This document shows positions 54,488 to 63,748 of a DNA stretch of 64,000 nucleotides, one piece after another. Below the pieces are notes generated by a model. It saw nothing but the letters and a program-made list of their open reading frames with translations, searched no databases and had not been told where the DNA came from. The DNA is taken from NCBI GenBank assembly GCA_021739645.1, contig JAIPBL010000001.1, positions 208,484 through 272,483 of the forward strand. The letters are read 5' to 3'. How positions within the stretch are numbered: position 1 is the first letter of the stretch; each line of letters starts with the position of its first letter. The translations under genes were made by a program, and so were the position numbers. The stretch is from Saprospiraceae bacterium (GTDB lineage: Bacteria; Bacteroidota; Bacteroidia; Chitinophagales; Saprospiraceae).

Positions 54488-57400
54488 TTGTCTAAACTTC
54501 GCCGTCTTTTCAAAATAGCTGCCAGCCTCCTCGCAATCTTCCTCCTGATTTTTGCGCTCTTGCTATTTATTTTGAATATGCCCGTCACCCAGTGTTGGCT
54601 GACGCCAAAAGTGGAAAATTGGCTGGAAACCAAACTCCAGACGCATGTGGAAGTCAAAAGTATCGGGGTTCGTTTTCCTAAGTCACTGGAAATCAATGGA
54701 TTGAAAATAGATACCCGAAATGGCGATACCCTCCTCCAAGTCGGCAGCCTGGTAGTTGATGCCGATATGTGGCAGCTTTTTCACAATCAATTATCCATCA
54801 AAAAGGTTGGGCTGGAGGATGCAGTGGTGAAGATAAACCGGCAGGATGAGCGCTTTAATTTTGGCTTTATCCTCGATGCTTTTGCACCGCCAGAACAAAA
54901 ATCTACGCCACCACCAACCGATACCAGCAGCTCCTTCCAAGTCGTCCTTCGCCCTTTTGTTTTCAACCTAAAAAATGTCTCGCTGGATTGGCAAGACATT
55001 GACAACCAACAGTTTATCAATGCCCGCATCGGACAGTCGAGCATCAATGTGGAAGATGCCGACCTGAAAAGCGTCCAGTTTTCCATCCAAAAACTTGAAT
55101 TGGAGGATGCCGATATTTCCGTCCGACAACTTTCAATTGAGCCACCTGACAGCACGTCCAGCCCAACGATTTTTGATTTTTTGGTAAAAAATGCGGCCAT
55201 TTCCAAGACCCGATTTTTGTTTGAAGACAATAAGCTTTTGTTCAAAACCAACCTCGATGAAGCAGCTTTTAATGACTTGAGGGTACGGTCTTCAGCAAGC
55301 GGAATTGCAGTAGTGAGCGAAGATGTCGAACTGCAAAAAACCGACTTGATTTACCTTGACAAAAGTACCATTCCAACTCCTGACCGCTTTAATCCGATAG
55401 ACCTTGATTTGGCTTCACTCAATGCCTCCATCCATCAATTTTCCTATCAAAATGATTCAATCCGAGTAAAGGTGGATAAGCTTTCAGGAAAAGAGAAATC
55501 GGGTGTGAAGGTGGAACAATTGCACGGTAATTTGCAATATTCCCCCGGTGTTGTCAATGTGCAAGGCCTTGATTTTCAGGGAAATACCACTAGGTTGAAT
55601 GGCTCGATAACCATGAATTTGGGCGAGAAGCCAGCGCCGCCCATCTCCAATTTCACCGTGGAATTGCAGCAATCCGAGGGAACCGTTGCAGACATCATTC
55701 GATTCCTGCCACCTGATCCGAGTTTTGACTTTTTGGAAAAAATGGCCGACCAGAATTGGACGGCTAACGGCAAAGTTGCTGGCACGATGAAGCAGATGGA
55801 GACTGATGGCTTCCAATTTGCTTTTGGCAAAAACAGCCGACTCCAAGTCTCCGGTAATGCCGCCAACCTGGATACACCCAACAAGCTTTCTGCTGACCTA
55901 AAACTCAGCGAATTCCGCTTTGATAAAAATGACCTCAGCCCATTTTTGAAAGAAAAAAACTGGCAAGTTCCAGCTTTTGCAAAGGCAAGTGGAACAGTGA
56001 AAGGTCAGAACGGCCTGCTTTCACTGAACCTCTCTGGTATTTTTGGCAACCTCGACAACCTGGCCAAAGCTCCATCCCGACTTGACACGGCCAAGTTCAA
56101 TGTAGTTGGCCAAGTGAAGGGGCTTGGCAACACCAAGACCATGGAACTGGACTTGAATTTGAAGCAATTGGAGTTGCCGGGCAGCATGGCCGCTGCTTAT
56201 TTGCCACCGGATATTTCTGCTCCCGAGAATATTTCTGTTTCAGGAACTGCGAGTGGAACTTTGCGCAAGCTAAACACCGACCTCAACATGGCTTTGGAAA
56301 GGGCGGGTCAAATAACCCAGTTGAATGGCAAAGGCACCCTTGAAAACCTGACCTCAACGGACAGTCTTCGCCTCGACATGACCATTGCTGGCGAAGTGGC
56401 AAAGGCGGAAATTTACGGATACGTGCCAGACTCACTCATTGCCCCATATGTCAATTTGCCCGACAAGCTTGCGCTGGAAGGAACAGTCAGAGGGCTGTTG
56501 AATGACCTTCGTGCGACCGCAAAAATTGGCTTTGGTAACCTCGGTTTTTTACAACTCGATGGTTTTAAAAAAGGGGAAAAGTATGCGGTGAATTTGAAAG
56601 GCAACCAATTGAAAATCAATGAATTGGCTGCCGATAGCCTGCTTCCGCAATTACGGTTAGCCGATTTCATGTTTCACCTCGAAGGTCAAGGTTTTGATGT
56701 TGGCAAAAGTGCAACTGCCTCACTCACTGGGGCGTTCCAGACCTTTACTTGGGAGGGTTTTACGATGAACAACATCGGCTTGGAAGGGAATTTGGCGGGC
56801 AAGAAATTCAATGTAAAATTGAACAATCCAGACCCACGCCTCCACCTGAATCTCCAAGCCAATGGCGAGTTGGGAGGCGCCCAGCCATCACTCATTTGGG
56901 ATGCCGTTTTCGACTGCCTTGACCTGGATGCACTGGGGTTTTCAGAGAAAAACACATCGGCATGTTTTCACCTCAGCGGCAATGCAACTGGCCTCTCCTC
57001 GGATAGCTTGGAGGCTACCGTTTTATTGCAGGATATTGACGTACAATATGAATCGCAGCATGTGAAACCTGGGGATGTGCAACTGAGAGCAAGTCTGCTG
57101 AACCGCAAGAACGACCTAACTATCACTTCAGATTGGCTGAATGCCTGGCTTCGTGGCCAATTCGACCCGGCAGGATTGCCTGACTTGATAGCGGATTTTT
57201 CACAGCATTATTTCAAGACCAACCAGGAACAACCGCAGACGTTGCAGCATGAATCTGGTGATTCCTTGGCATTTGAATTGACGCTTAAAGAGCCTGACTT
57301 TTTCACAACCGGGATAGTTCCAAACCTCTACGAAATGGAGGAGCTAAAAATAGCAGGCAACCTTGACGCCCGTAGCCACCGATTTACCTTTACCTCCAAC

Positions 57401-59476
57401 CTGCCTCGAGCTACTTATGATGTTTGGACCGTTGAGAGCTTGCTGCTGAACGCAAAGGGGGATGGCAAAACCGCCGATTTTAAACTTGAAATCCCCAAGC
57501 TGGACCAATACGGCGAAGCTTTCGTCAGCAACCTTTCCATGTCGGGAACCCTGGACGGGAAAACGGCCAACGTACTGCTGGCAGCCTTGGACAGCCTGGG
57601 AAAAGAACGCTTCAAAATCGGCCTTTTCGCTGAAACGGATGACTTTCAGGATGGCTATACCGTTCATTTTTCATCCAACCAAATCATTGACTACAAACCC
57701 TGGACAGTTCCAGCGGACAACAGCCTAAGCTTGGTTGGTAAAACGGTCTCCGCCAAGAATTTGCATTTCGCCAATGACCAGCAAGCATTCCGGTTGGATG
57801 GCTCCACCAAACCCACCGCCAACGGCGAGCAGGCGCTCGATTTCGTGCTCGATATGCAACGGGTCAACCTTGCGGCTTTTGAAGTGCTCATGGCGGGCAG
57901 CTTGAAAAACCTTGCCGGATGGACAAGTGGAAATCTCAAAATCGGAGGCACCACCAATGCCCCAAAACCTTCGGGCAGCCTGCAATTGAAAGCGGCACAG
58001 GCCACCGTGGTGCTCACCAATGTCCGTTATTTACTAAGCGACCAGGAACTGGTTTTGAAACCAAATGGCCTTGACCTCACTGGTCTCACGATTACCGACC
58101 CGCAAGGTAACTTGTTGACTATCAACGGAATGCTGGAAACCCAAAACTGGAAAGATATCCAATACAACCTAGTGGTTTCTTCCAAAAAATGGCTAGTCCT
58201 GAACACCAAAAAAGGCCAAAACCCACTGTACTACGGGAAAGTCATTGCAAGTGCGAACGGTACAGTCAGGGGGCCTTTAGCGGAGCCAATTGTCACCATC
58301 AGCGTAAAACCATTGGAGGGTTCCACGTTCAATTATATCTATGACCCAGCTCAGGAGCAAGCTACCGTGGAAGGGGTAGTGGTTTTTGTAAAACCCGTCG
58401 AGCAGAAGAAGCCCCGGCGGAAGGCAGTTTCAAAACAGTATCCTTTACAACTCAACTTGAACCTAGAGATTGACGATAAACTCCAGCTAAATGTGGTGAC
58501 CGACCCCGGCTCAGGCGACTTTTTCGAGGGCACGCTGGAGGGGAGGATTGCCTTGGAAATTTACCCTGATGGAACCATCAACCTGGCTGGTCGTGCCGAG
58601 GTGAAACAGGGGCAGTACCGTTATTCTTACCAGAACATTGTAAAACGCCGGTTCGAAGTGGCTCCGGACAGCTACCTTTCTTGGTCAGGTGACCCATTTA
58701 ACCCTGACCTTCAAATCACCGCAAGGTACGTCGTGCGCACTTCGCCAGCGCCATTGTTGGCGTTGAATGGCGTTGGGCAAAACGATGGTAGTGACCCAAC
58801 ATTGAACAATTACCAAACGTTTTTCCTCAACTTCAAAGTAACCAACAACCTGGCCTCACCAGGGCTGAAAATTGACATTGAATACCCTGACAACCAAGCG
58901 GTTACGCAAGGCGGGAGTGTAAATAATTCCGACAATAGCACCGTACAATCGGCGGTAACCTCCCTGAACAACGACGACGTGCAGCTCTCCCAGCAGGTTT
59001 TTGGCCTGTTGGTTTTCAATGCTTTCATCGGAGGTGGGGTGCAGTTGGAAAACGCTTCGGTTGGTCTTGGCCTCAACGATTTTCTCACCAGTCAGTTTAA
59101 CGCCTTGGCTGGGCAATACATCAAGTTCGTGGATGTTAGCTTGCAGGTGAAAGAGGACGTGACGTTCAATTCGGACAACCAGGCCACCGGCAGCACCAAC
59201 TACAACCTCAGTTTGCAAAAATCCTTTTTGAACAACCGATTGACTTTCAAAGTGAGTGGCGGCGCAGAAGAAGACCGCAGCACGGGCAGCCAGTGGAGCA
59301 GCAGCCTCGAAAATGCCCTGGTGGAATATTCCATCACACCAAACGGGGGGTTGAAAATTCGGGCATTCTCTGAAAACGGATTGGAGCTGTTGAACAGCGA
59401 TGTCATTCGGAATTCGGGTGCAGGCCTGGTTTTTACGAAGGAATTTAAAAGTTTGAGGAAAAAGGACAAAGAATGA
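54488..59476 (+). CDS. tamB: TamB-family inner-membrane-anchored lipid/protein transport protein
   Basis: 1662 residues. An N-terminal membrane helix (IAASLLAIFLLIFALLLFILN) is followed by AsmA-like repeats of short amphipathic beta strands (VGLEDAVVKINRQD ...) that should form a long hydrophobic groove across the periplasm. The last ~450 residues are the TamB_C (DUF490) domain: IALEIYPDGTINLAGRAEVKQGQYRYSYQNIVKRRFEV, SYLSWSGDPFNPDLQITA and FNAFIGGG. The start codon is TTG at 54488. Its stop overlaps the ATG of tamL (ATGA), so the two are translationally coupled. Role: phospholipid or outer-membrane protein trafficking, from the family. Confidence 0.93.
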   Translation: MSKLRRLFKIAASLLAIFLLIFALLLFILNMPVTQCWLTPKVENWLETKLQTHVEVKSIGVRFPKSLEINGLKIDTRNGDTLLQVGSLVVDADMWQLFHNQLSIKKVGLEDAVVKINRQDERFNFGFILDAFAPPEQKSTPPPTDTSSSFQVVLRPFVFNLKNVSLDWQDIDNQQFINARIGQSSINVEDADLKSVQFSIQKLELEDADISVRQLSIEPPDSTSSPTIFDFLVKNAAISKTRFLFEDNKLLFKTNLDEAAFNDLRVRSSASGIAVVSEDVELQKTDLIYLDKSTIPTPDRFNPIDLDLASLNASIHQFSYQNDSIRVKVDKLSGKEKSGVKVEQLHGNLQYSPGVVNVQGLDFQGNTTRLNGSITMNLGEKPAPPISNFTVELQQSEGTVADIIRFLPPDPSFDFLEKMADQNWTANGKVAGTMKQMETDGFQFAFGKNSRLQVSGNAANLDTPNKLSADLKLSEFRFDKNDLSPFLKEKNWQVPAFAKASGTVKGQNGLLSLNLSGIFGNLDNLAKAPSRLDTAKFNVVGQVKGLGNTKTMELDLNLKQLELPGSMAAAYLPPDISAPENISVSGTASGTLRKLNTDLNMALERAGQITQLNGKGTLENLTSTDSLRLDMTIAGEVAKAEIYGYVPDSLIAPYVNLPDKLALEGTVRGLLNDLRATAKIGFGNLGFLQLDGFKKGEKYAVNLKGNQLKINELAADSLLPQLRLADFMFHLEGQGFDVGKSATASLTGAFQTFTWEGFTMNNIGLEGNLAGKKFNVKLNNPDPRLHLNLQANGELGGAQPSLIWDAVFDCLDLDALGFSEKNTSACFHLSGNATGLSSDSLEATVLLQDIDVQYESQHVKPGDVQLRASLLNRKNDLTITSDWLNAWLRGQFDPAGLPDLIADFSQHYFKTNQEQPQTLQHESGDSLAFELTLKEPDFFTTGIVPNLYEMEELKIAGNLDARSHRFTFTSNLPRATYDVWTVESLLLNAKGDGKTADFKLEIPKLDQYGEAFVSNLSMSGTLDGKTANVLLAALDSLGKERFKIGLFAETDDFQDGYTVHFSSNQIIDYKPWTVPADNSLSLVGKTVSAKNLHFANDQQAFRLDGSTKPTANGEQALDFVLDMQRVNLAAFEVLMAGSLKNLAGWTSGNLKIGGTTNAPKPSGSLQLKAAQATVVLTNVRYLLSDQELVLKPNGLDLTGLTITDPQGNLLTINGMLETQNWKDIQYNLVVSSKKWLVLNTKKGQNPLYYGKVIASANGTVRGPLAEPIVTISVKPLEGSTFNYIYDPAQEQATVEGVVVFVKPVEQKKPRRKAVSKQYPLQLNLNLEIDDKLQLNVVTDPGSGDFFEGTLEGRIALEIYPDGTINLAGRAEVKQGQYRYSYQNIVKRRFEVAPDSYLSWSGDPFNPDLQITARYVVRTSPAPLLALNGVGQNDGSDPTLNNYQTFFLNFKVTNNLASPGLKIDIEYPDNQAVTQGGSVNNSDNSTVQSAVTSLNNDDVQLSQQVFGLLVFNAFIGGGVQLENASVGLGLNDFLTSQFNALAGQYIKFVDVSLQVKEDVTFNSDNQATGSTNYNLSLQKSFLNNRLTFKVSGGAEEDRSTGSQWSSSLENALVEYSITPNGGLKIRAFSENGLELLNSDVIRNSGAGLVFTKEFKSLRKKDKE

Positions 59477-61800
59477 ACAGTTTTAGCAACATAAAACCCA
59501 TTTTTTGGACGCTATTGGTCGCCAATGCGCTGTTGTTTTCCAGTTGTACGGGAGCCTTGCTACTGCCCAAAGGAGAGCAGTTGTACACTGGCGCAAAACT
59601 AAAGGTCGAGAAAGCGGATAAAAGTTGGGAAACCGCCAAAATGGAAGCGAGTATGGCGCAGGACATCGTGCTGCCCCGCCCAAATCGGCATATCCTATGG
59701 TTGCGCATTAACGTTGGCATTTACAACACCTTTCACAACCCCAACAAGGAGAAAGGATTTAGGAACTGGGTGGCTGAGAAATTAGGAACACCCCCCATCC
59801 TTTATGACCCATCAATAGCGGCTATCCACCAGCAATTGCTCACAAAAACAGCCGCAAACTATGGCTTTTTTAAAGTCAACATCGAGTCAAAACCAAAAGG
59901 ATTCTGGAAGAAAAAAAAGTTGAAACATACCGTGCATTTGTTGGATCCGCCAAAGGTCATGTCCAATCTGACCTTCCCACCCGACACTGGGATAGTGGAG
60001 CACCGGCTATTGGAACTGAAAGCCAGCACGCTGTTGCAGGATGGCCTTGCTTACCAATTGGATTTGCTAAAATTGGAACGGCAGCGCCTCACCGATAGCC
60101 TGCGCAACGAAGGGTGGTACTACCTCTCGCCTGATGACTTGATATTTGAGGCCGATACACTTCAATCAGATACCGTGGTGCGTTTGGCCTTGCGTTTCAA
60201 AGACGACGTGACCGACAAGGATAAACGCCGCTACCGAATCGGGGAAATCCTCGTGTTCCCGGACTACGACATCCAGAACGCTGGACAGGGCCAGCGGATG
60301 GAGCAGGTGGACGATTGTATCAGCTTTATTTTTACGGAAACGAGTGTTAAAAAGAAGGTTATCACTGCGAATATTCCTTTCCGATGCGGCGAATATTTCT
60401 CCAACGAAAAGTATAGAACCGCTCTTTTTCGCTTGCAGAATCTCGGTTTTTTTAAATTCGTCAACATCCGCTTTGAGCCGTCCATGCTGGCCGATAGCCT
60501 GTTGGAAGCGCACGTGCTGCTCACACCTGCCCTGCCGCAAAAAGTGGAGGCAAAGCTCTCCGGGCTGTATTCTCCGGGCTTGTACGGTGGCGCCGAGGCG
60601 GGCCTGACCTGGCAGCACCGCAACACCTTTGGAGCTGCCGAAAACCTACGGCTCAGTTGGGCCGGCAGTTACCTGGACTTTGGGTTGAGCAGTGGGGCTT
60701 CCGATTTTTCACAATTATTCAGCAGCGAAGCGGCGGCACAGCTCACGGTTCCACAAAACATGTTCGGATTTCGAAGTCAAAAAAGCAATGCGCTGGCGGC
60801 CACCCGTTTTTCCTTTCGCCACAAAGCGCTTTTCTTCGATTTAAAACTCAACGCATACCCATCGTTCAGGCTTGGGTTGCAACGCTTGGAAGGTGAGGGC
60901 GGCTTTGTTTGGAAAAAAAACAGGCAGGGTTCCGTCTCACACGAATTGAATCCACTCAATGCCTCGCTCCAGTACACCAGTATTGCGAAGCCGGGGCTCA
61001 AAAGCAGTTTGCTTGCGCAAATTCCAGATGACGACTCCGGCGACCTACTTTTTCTGGCCACACAGGTCGAGTTTCGTCCGAACTACACCTTTGTTTTCGA
61101 CAACCGGCTGACCGCAAAAGGCAAGGTGACCAATTATTTCCGCCAACGATTTACCCTTCGGGGAAGTGGCTACTTGCTCCCCAAGGCTGTCGCAGATGCA
61201 GCAAATTTGGGTTATCCCCTCAATTTTTTCACCGAAAGCGATTGGCGTCAATATCGCTCATTGAGTGACAGAACGATATTCGCCTACCGCTTGTCTGTCT
61301 TTGCTGGCCTCCGCATGACGCCCAAAAGCACTTTCTCCGTCCTCGATTTGTACACCATCGGCGGGGCGTCAAGTGTCAGGGCATTTGCTCCCCGAATTGT
61401 CGGGCCGGGCAGCGAGCCGCTCAGCGATGTGGGAATCGGACTTTCGAACCATACCGGCAACCTACAATTTCAGGCAGCTGCCGAGCTTCGCCAAAAGTTG
61501 GGCGAGATGTGGGAATTGGCGGCGTTTCTTGATGCGGGCAACATCTGGCTCACGAAATCAGACCCCGACTTGCCCGGTGGCGAGTTTTCGGCCAATGATT
61601 TTTACAAAGAACTGGCATCTGGTACTGGCTTGGGGCTGCGGTTCAGCCTCGGTTTTTTTATCCTGCGCTTCGATGTGGCTGTGCCACTATCCAAACCTTA
61701 CTTGCCATTGGGCAGTCGTATGATAGGACAAACAGGTTTTAAGGAAGGCCAGTTTTTGGGTGGCCTTCGGGGCAATTTTGCGTTTGGTTATCCTTTTTGA
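59473..61800 (+). CDS. tamL: TamL, lipoprotein-type BamA/TamA family outer-membrane protein
   Basis: 775 residues. A lipoprotein signal (LLVANALLFSSCTGALLLP, lipidation Cys after FSS) distinguishes TamL of Bacteroidota from TamA. Three POTRA-like domains cover ~25-320 (for example YRIGEILVFPDYDIQNAG, CGEYFSNEKYRTALFRLQNLGFFKFVNIRFEP), followed by the Omp85 (D15) barrel: EAGLTWQHRNTFGAAENL, GGASSVRAFAPRIVGPGS and the late AAFLDAGNIWLTKSDPDLPGGEF, with a terminal FAFGYPF beta-signal ending in Phe. It forms the outer-membrane end of the TamB conduit. Overlap with tamB is 4 bp. Confidence 0.95.
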   Translation: MNSFSNIKPIFWTLLVANALLFSSCTGALLLPKGEQLYTGAKLKVEKADKSWETAKMEASMAQDIVLPRPNRHILWLRINVGIYNTFHNPNKEKGFRNWVAEKLGTPPILYDPSIAAIHQQLLTKTAANYGFFKVNIESKPKGFWKKKKLKHTVHLLDPPKVMSNLTFPPDTGIVEHRLLELKASTLLQDGLAYQLDLLKLERQRLTDSLRNEGWYYLSPDDLIFEADTLQSDTVVRLALRFKDDVTDKDKRRYRIGEILVFPDYDIQNAGQGQRMEQVDDCISFIFTETSVKKKVITANIPFRCGEYFSNEKYRTALFRLQNLGFFKFVNIRFEPSMLADSLLEAHVLLTPALPQKVEAKLSGLYSPGLYGGAEAGLTWQHRNTFGAAENLRLSWAGSYLDFGLSSGASDFSQLFSSEAAAQLTVPQNMFGFRSQKSNALAATRFSFRHKALFFDLKLNAYPSFRLGLQRLEGEGGFVWKKNRQGSVSHELNPLNASLQYTSIAKPGLKSSLLAQIPDDDSGDLLFLATQVEFRPNYTFVFDNRLTAKGKVTNYFRQRFTLRGSGYLLPKAVADAANLGYPLNFFTESDWRQYRSLSDRTIFAYRLSVFAGLRMTPKSTFSVLDLYTIGGASSVRAFAPRIVGPGSEPLSDVGIGLSNHTGNLQFQAAAELRQKLGEMWELAAFLDAGNIWLTKSDPDLPGGEFSANDFYKELASGTGLGLRFSLGFFILRFDVAVPLSKPYLPLGSRMIGQTGFKEGQFLGGLRGNFAFGYPF

Positions 61801-61910
61801 ACTGCTTTTGGCGAAGCGACTACCTAAAAAAATGGAACTTAGCCTACCTTTCGGACTTGAACGATAACTGTATTTGAGCCTATTTGATTAACCAATAAAA
61901 CACAAACACT

Positions 61911-62690
61911 TTGAAAAATATCCTTTTCGAAAAAAACAATGGCGTTGGTATTATCCGCCTAAACCGCCCGTCCGTTTTCAACTCCTTCAACCGGGCGATG
62001 GCGCTCGAAGTGCAGGCGGCGCTGGATGAATGCAACCACGACCACAGCGTCCGGGCCATCTACCTGACGGGTGAAGGCAAGGCGTTCTGTGCTGGCCAAG
62101 ACCTGCAGGAAGTCAGTGACCCCGGCAATTCTCCAAGTTTCAAGACCATCTTGGGGGAGCATTACAACCCCATCATCGAGCGACTGCGGGGCATCGAAAA
62201 ACCCATCGTCTGCGGGGTGAACGGCGTAGCGGCGGGTGCTGGCGCAAACATCGCTCTTGCCTGCGACATCACCGTGGCAGCTGAATCGGCTGCATTTATT
62301 CAAGCTTTTAGTAAAATTGGTCTCGTTCCGGACAGCGGTGGCACCTACTTTTTGCCCCGTTTGATTGGCTTCGCAAAAGCGTCCGCCCTGATGATGCTCG
62401 GTGAAAAAGTGTCGGCTACGGATGCTGCCGCAATGGGCATGATTTACAAGACGCTGCCCACGGAAGGCTTTGACGAGGCGGCTCTGGCTATTGCGCAGCA
62501 CCTTGCCCAAATGCCGACGAAGGGCCTCGGTTACACCAAGCGCCTACTCAACATGAGCTTTGAAAACATCCTTTCGGAACAATTGGAAGCCGAAGACAAA
62601 TACCAGACCCTAGCTGGCTCAACGGCAGATTATCGGGAAGGCGTTGCGGCGTTTTTGGAGAAAAGGAAGCCGGTTTTCAAAGGGGAATGA
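61911..62690 (+). CDS. Enoyl-CoA hydratase/isomerase family protein (PaaG-like)
   Basis: A 259-residue crotonase-fold enzyme. RLNRPSVFNSFNRAMA, GEGKAFCAGQDLQEV (oxyanion hole and CoA site), GVAAGAGANIALACD (oxyanion hole) and FSKIGLVPDSGGTYFLPRLIG are present; the Asp in VPDSGG is the isomerase-type acid seen in PaaG, in place of the second hydratase Glu. It may isomerise a ring-1,2-epoxyphenylacetyl-CoA or a related enoyl-CoA. No other phenylacetate genes are in the window, so the pathway is open. The start codon is TTG (61911). Confidence 0.9.
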   Translation: MKNILFEKNNGVGIIRLNRPSVFNSFNRAMALEVQAALDECNHDHSVRAIYLTGEGKAFCAGQDLQEVSDPGNSPSFKTILGEHYNPIIERLRGIEKPIVCGVNGVAAGAGANIALACDITVAAESAAFIQAFSKIGLVPDSGGTYFLPRLIGFAKASALMMLGEKVSATDAAAMGMIYKTLPTEGFDEAALAIAQHLAQMPTKGLGYTKRLLNMSFENILSEQLEAEDKYQTLAGSTADYREGVAAFLEKRKPVFKGE

Positions 62691-62780
62691 GGTTTCGGGT
62701 TTATGGTTTTTGGTTTAAGGGAAGACACTGCAAATTTGAACGGCCCTCCCTGAAACCAAAAACCAGAAACCAGAAACCAT
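62690..62780. repeat. Short-word inverted tract (GGTTTCTGGTTTTTGGTTT) between convergent genes
   Basis: The left arm (GGTTTCGGGTTTATGGTTTTTGG) and right arm (CCAAAAACCAGAAACC) form a long imperfect hairpin across the gap between the PaaG-like and ilvE stops. It could act as a bidirectional terminator. Confidence 0.6.
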
Positions 62781-63676
62781 TAGCGCAGCGGTGTTCCCCA
62801 TTCCTTCGTCAATTTCCTAAAAAGCACCTGAATTTCCTCCAAGATTTCCAACTTCGACTTATTGACAATCATCCGACCGTCAATCTCCGAAACCCTCGTC
62901 AATTCGCCCATCGTGCCCGTGCAGAACACCTCATCAGCCGTGTAAAACTCCACCAAAGACAGGTTTCGCTCCAGAACGGGGATGCCATTTTCCTTGCAAA
63001 TTTCGATGACCAAACCCCTTGTAATGCCGGGCAGACAAGCGTCCGGGGTGGGAGAGAGCACCTGTCCATTGCGGATGCAAAAGATGTTCACGCTGTTCGT
63101 CTCCGCCACGAAGCCGTTCGAGTCGAGCATGATGGCCTCATCGGCCCCGGCGTAGTTGGCTTCTATCTTCGCTAAAATATTGTTCAGCAGATTGTTGTGG
63201 TGGATTTTGGAATCGAGGAACATCGGGTTGTTCCGCCGGACGCTCGATGTGATGAGCTTGATGCTCGGCGGATAAACGGGCGGTTTCCACTCCGCCAGTA
63301 CGATAAGCGTGCAGCCGAATTGGTTCAACCGTGGGTCCATGCCGGAGGTGATTTTTTCGCCCCTCGTCAGTGTCAGGCGGATGTGGGCGCCATCCCGCAT
63401 CCCGTTGGCCCGCAGCGTCTGCATGATGGCGTCCGTGACGAACTCGTTGCTCGGTACATTGGCGAAGGCCAGCGCATGAGCCGAGTTCTGCATCCGCTCC
63501 AAGTGGCGGTCGAGGCAGAAAATCCGGCCATCATAGACCCGAATGCCTTCCCAAACCGCATCGCCGCCCTGCACGGCACTATCGAAAACGGAGATTTTTG
63601 CCTCTGCCCGAGGCACGAGCTTGTCTTTTACCCAGATTTGGATGTCGTTGTTTTTGGTATTGAGTTGTTGTTGCAC
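62780..63676 (-). CDS. ilvE: Branched-chain amino acid aminotransferase (class IV PLP)
   Basis: A 298-residue fold-type IV enzyme. IWVKDKLVPRAEAKISVFDSAVQGGDAVWEGIRVYDG is the N-terminal signature; the Schiff-base Lys is in LDSKIHHNNLLNNILAKIEA; DEAIMLDSNGFVAETNSVNIF is the class IV signature; TGTMGELTRVSEIDGR closes the phosphate-binding site. It swaps amino groups between 2-oxoglutarate and Val, Leu or Ile; D-amino-acid transaminase-type relatives exist, so specificity is probable, not proven. The leader upstream (63677-64000) is mostly a tandem repeat. Confidence 0.88.
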   Translation of the reverse strand: MQQQLNTKNNDIQIWVKDKLVPRAEAKISVFDSAVQGGDAVWEGIRVYDGRIFCLDRHLERMQNSAHALAFANVPSNEFVTDAIMQTLRANGMRDGAHIRLTLTRGEKITSGMDPRLNQFGCTLIVLAEWKPPVYPPSIKLITSSVRRNNPMFLDSKIHHNNLLNNILAKIEANYAGADEAIMLDSNGFVAETNSVNIFCIRNGQVLSPTPDACLPGITRGLVIEICKENGIPVLERNLSLVEFYTADEVFCTGTMGELTRVSEIDGRMIVNKSKLEILEEIQVLFRKLTKEWGTPLR

Positions 63677-63748
63677 GTTGATTCGTTTTTGATTTGAGTT
63701 TTTGACGCTGAGGAACGCTGATTTTTATGATGGTTTATGTTTTGCCCC

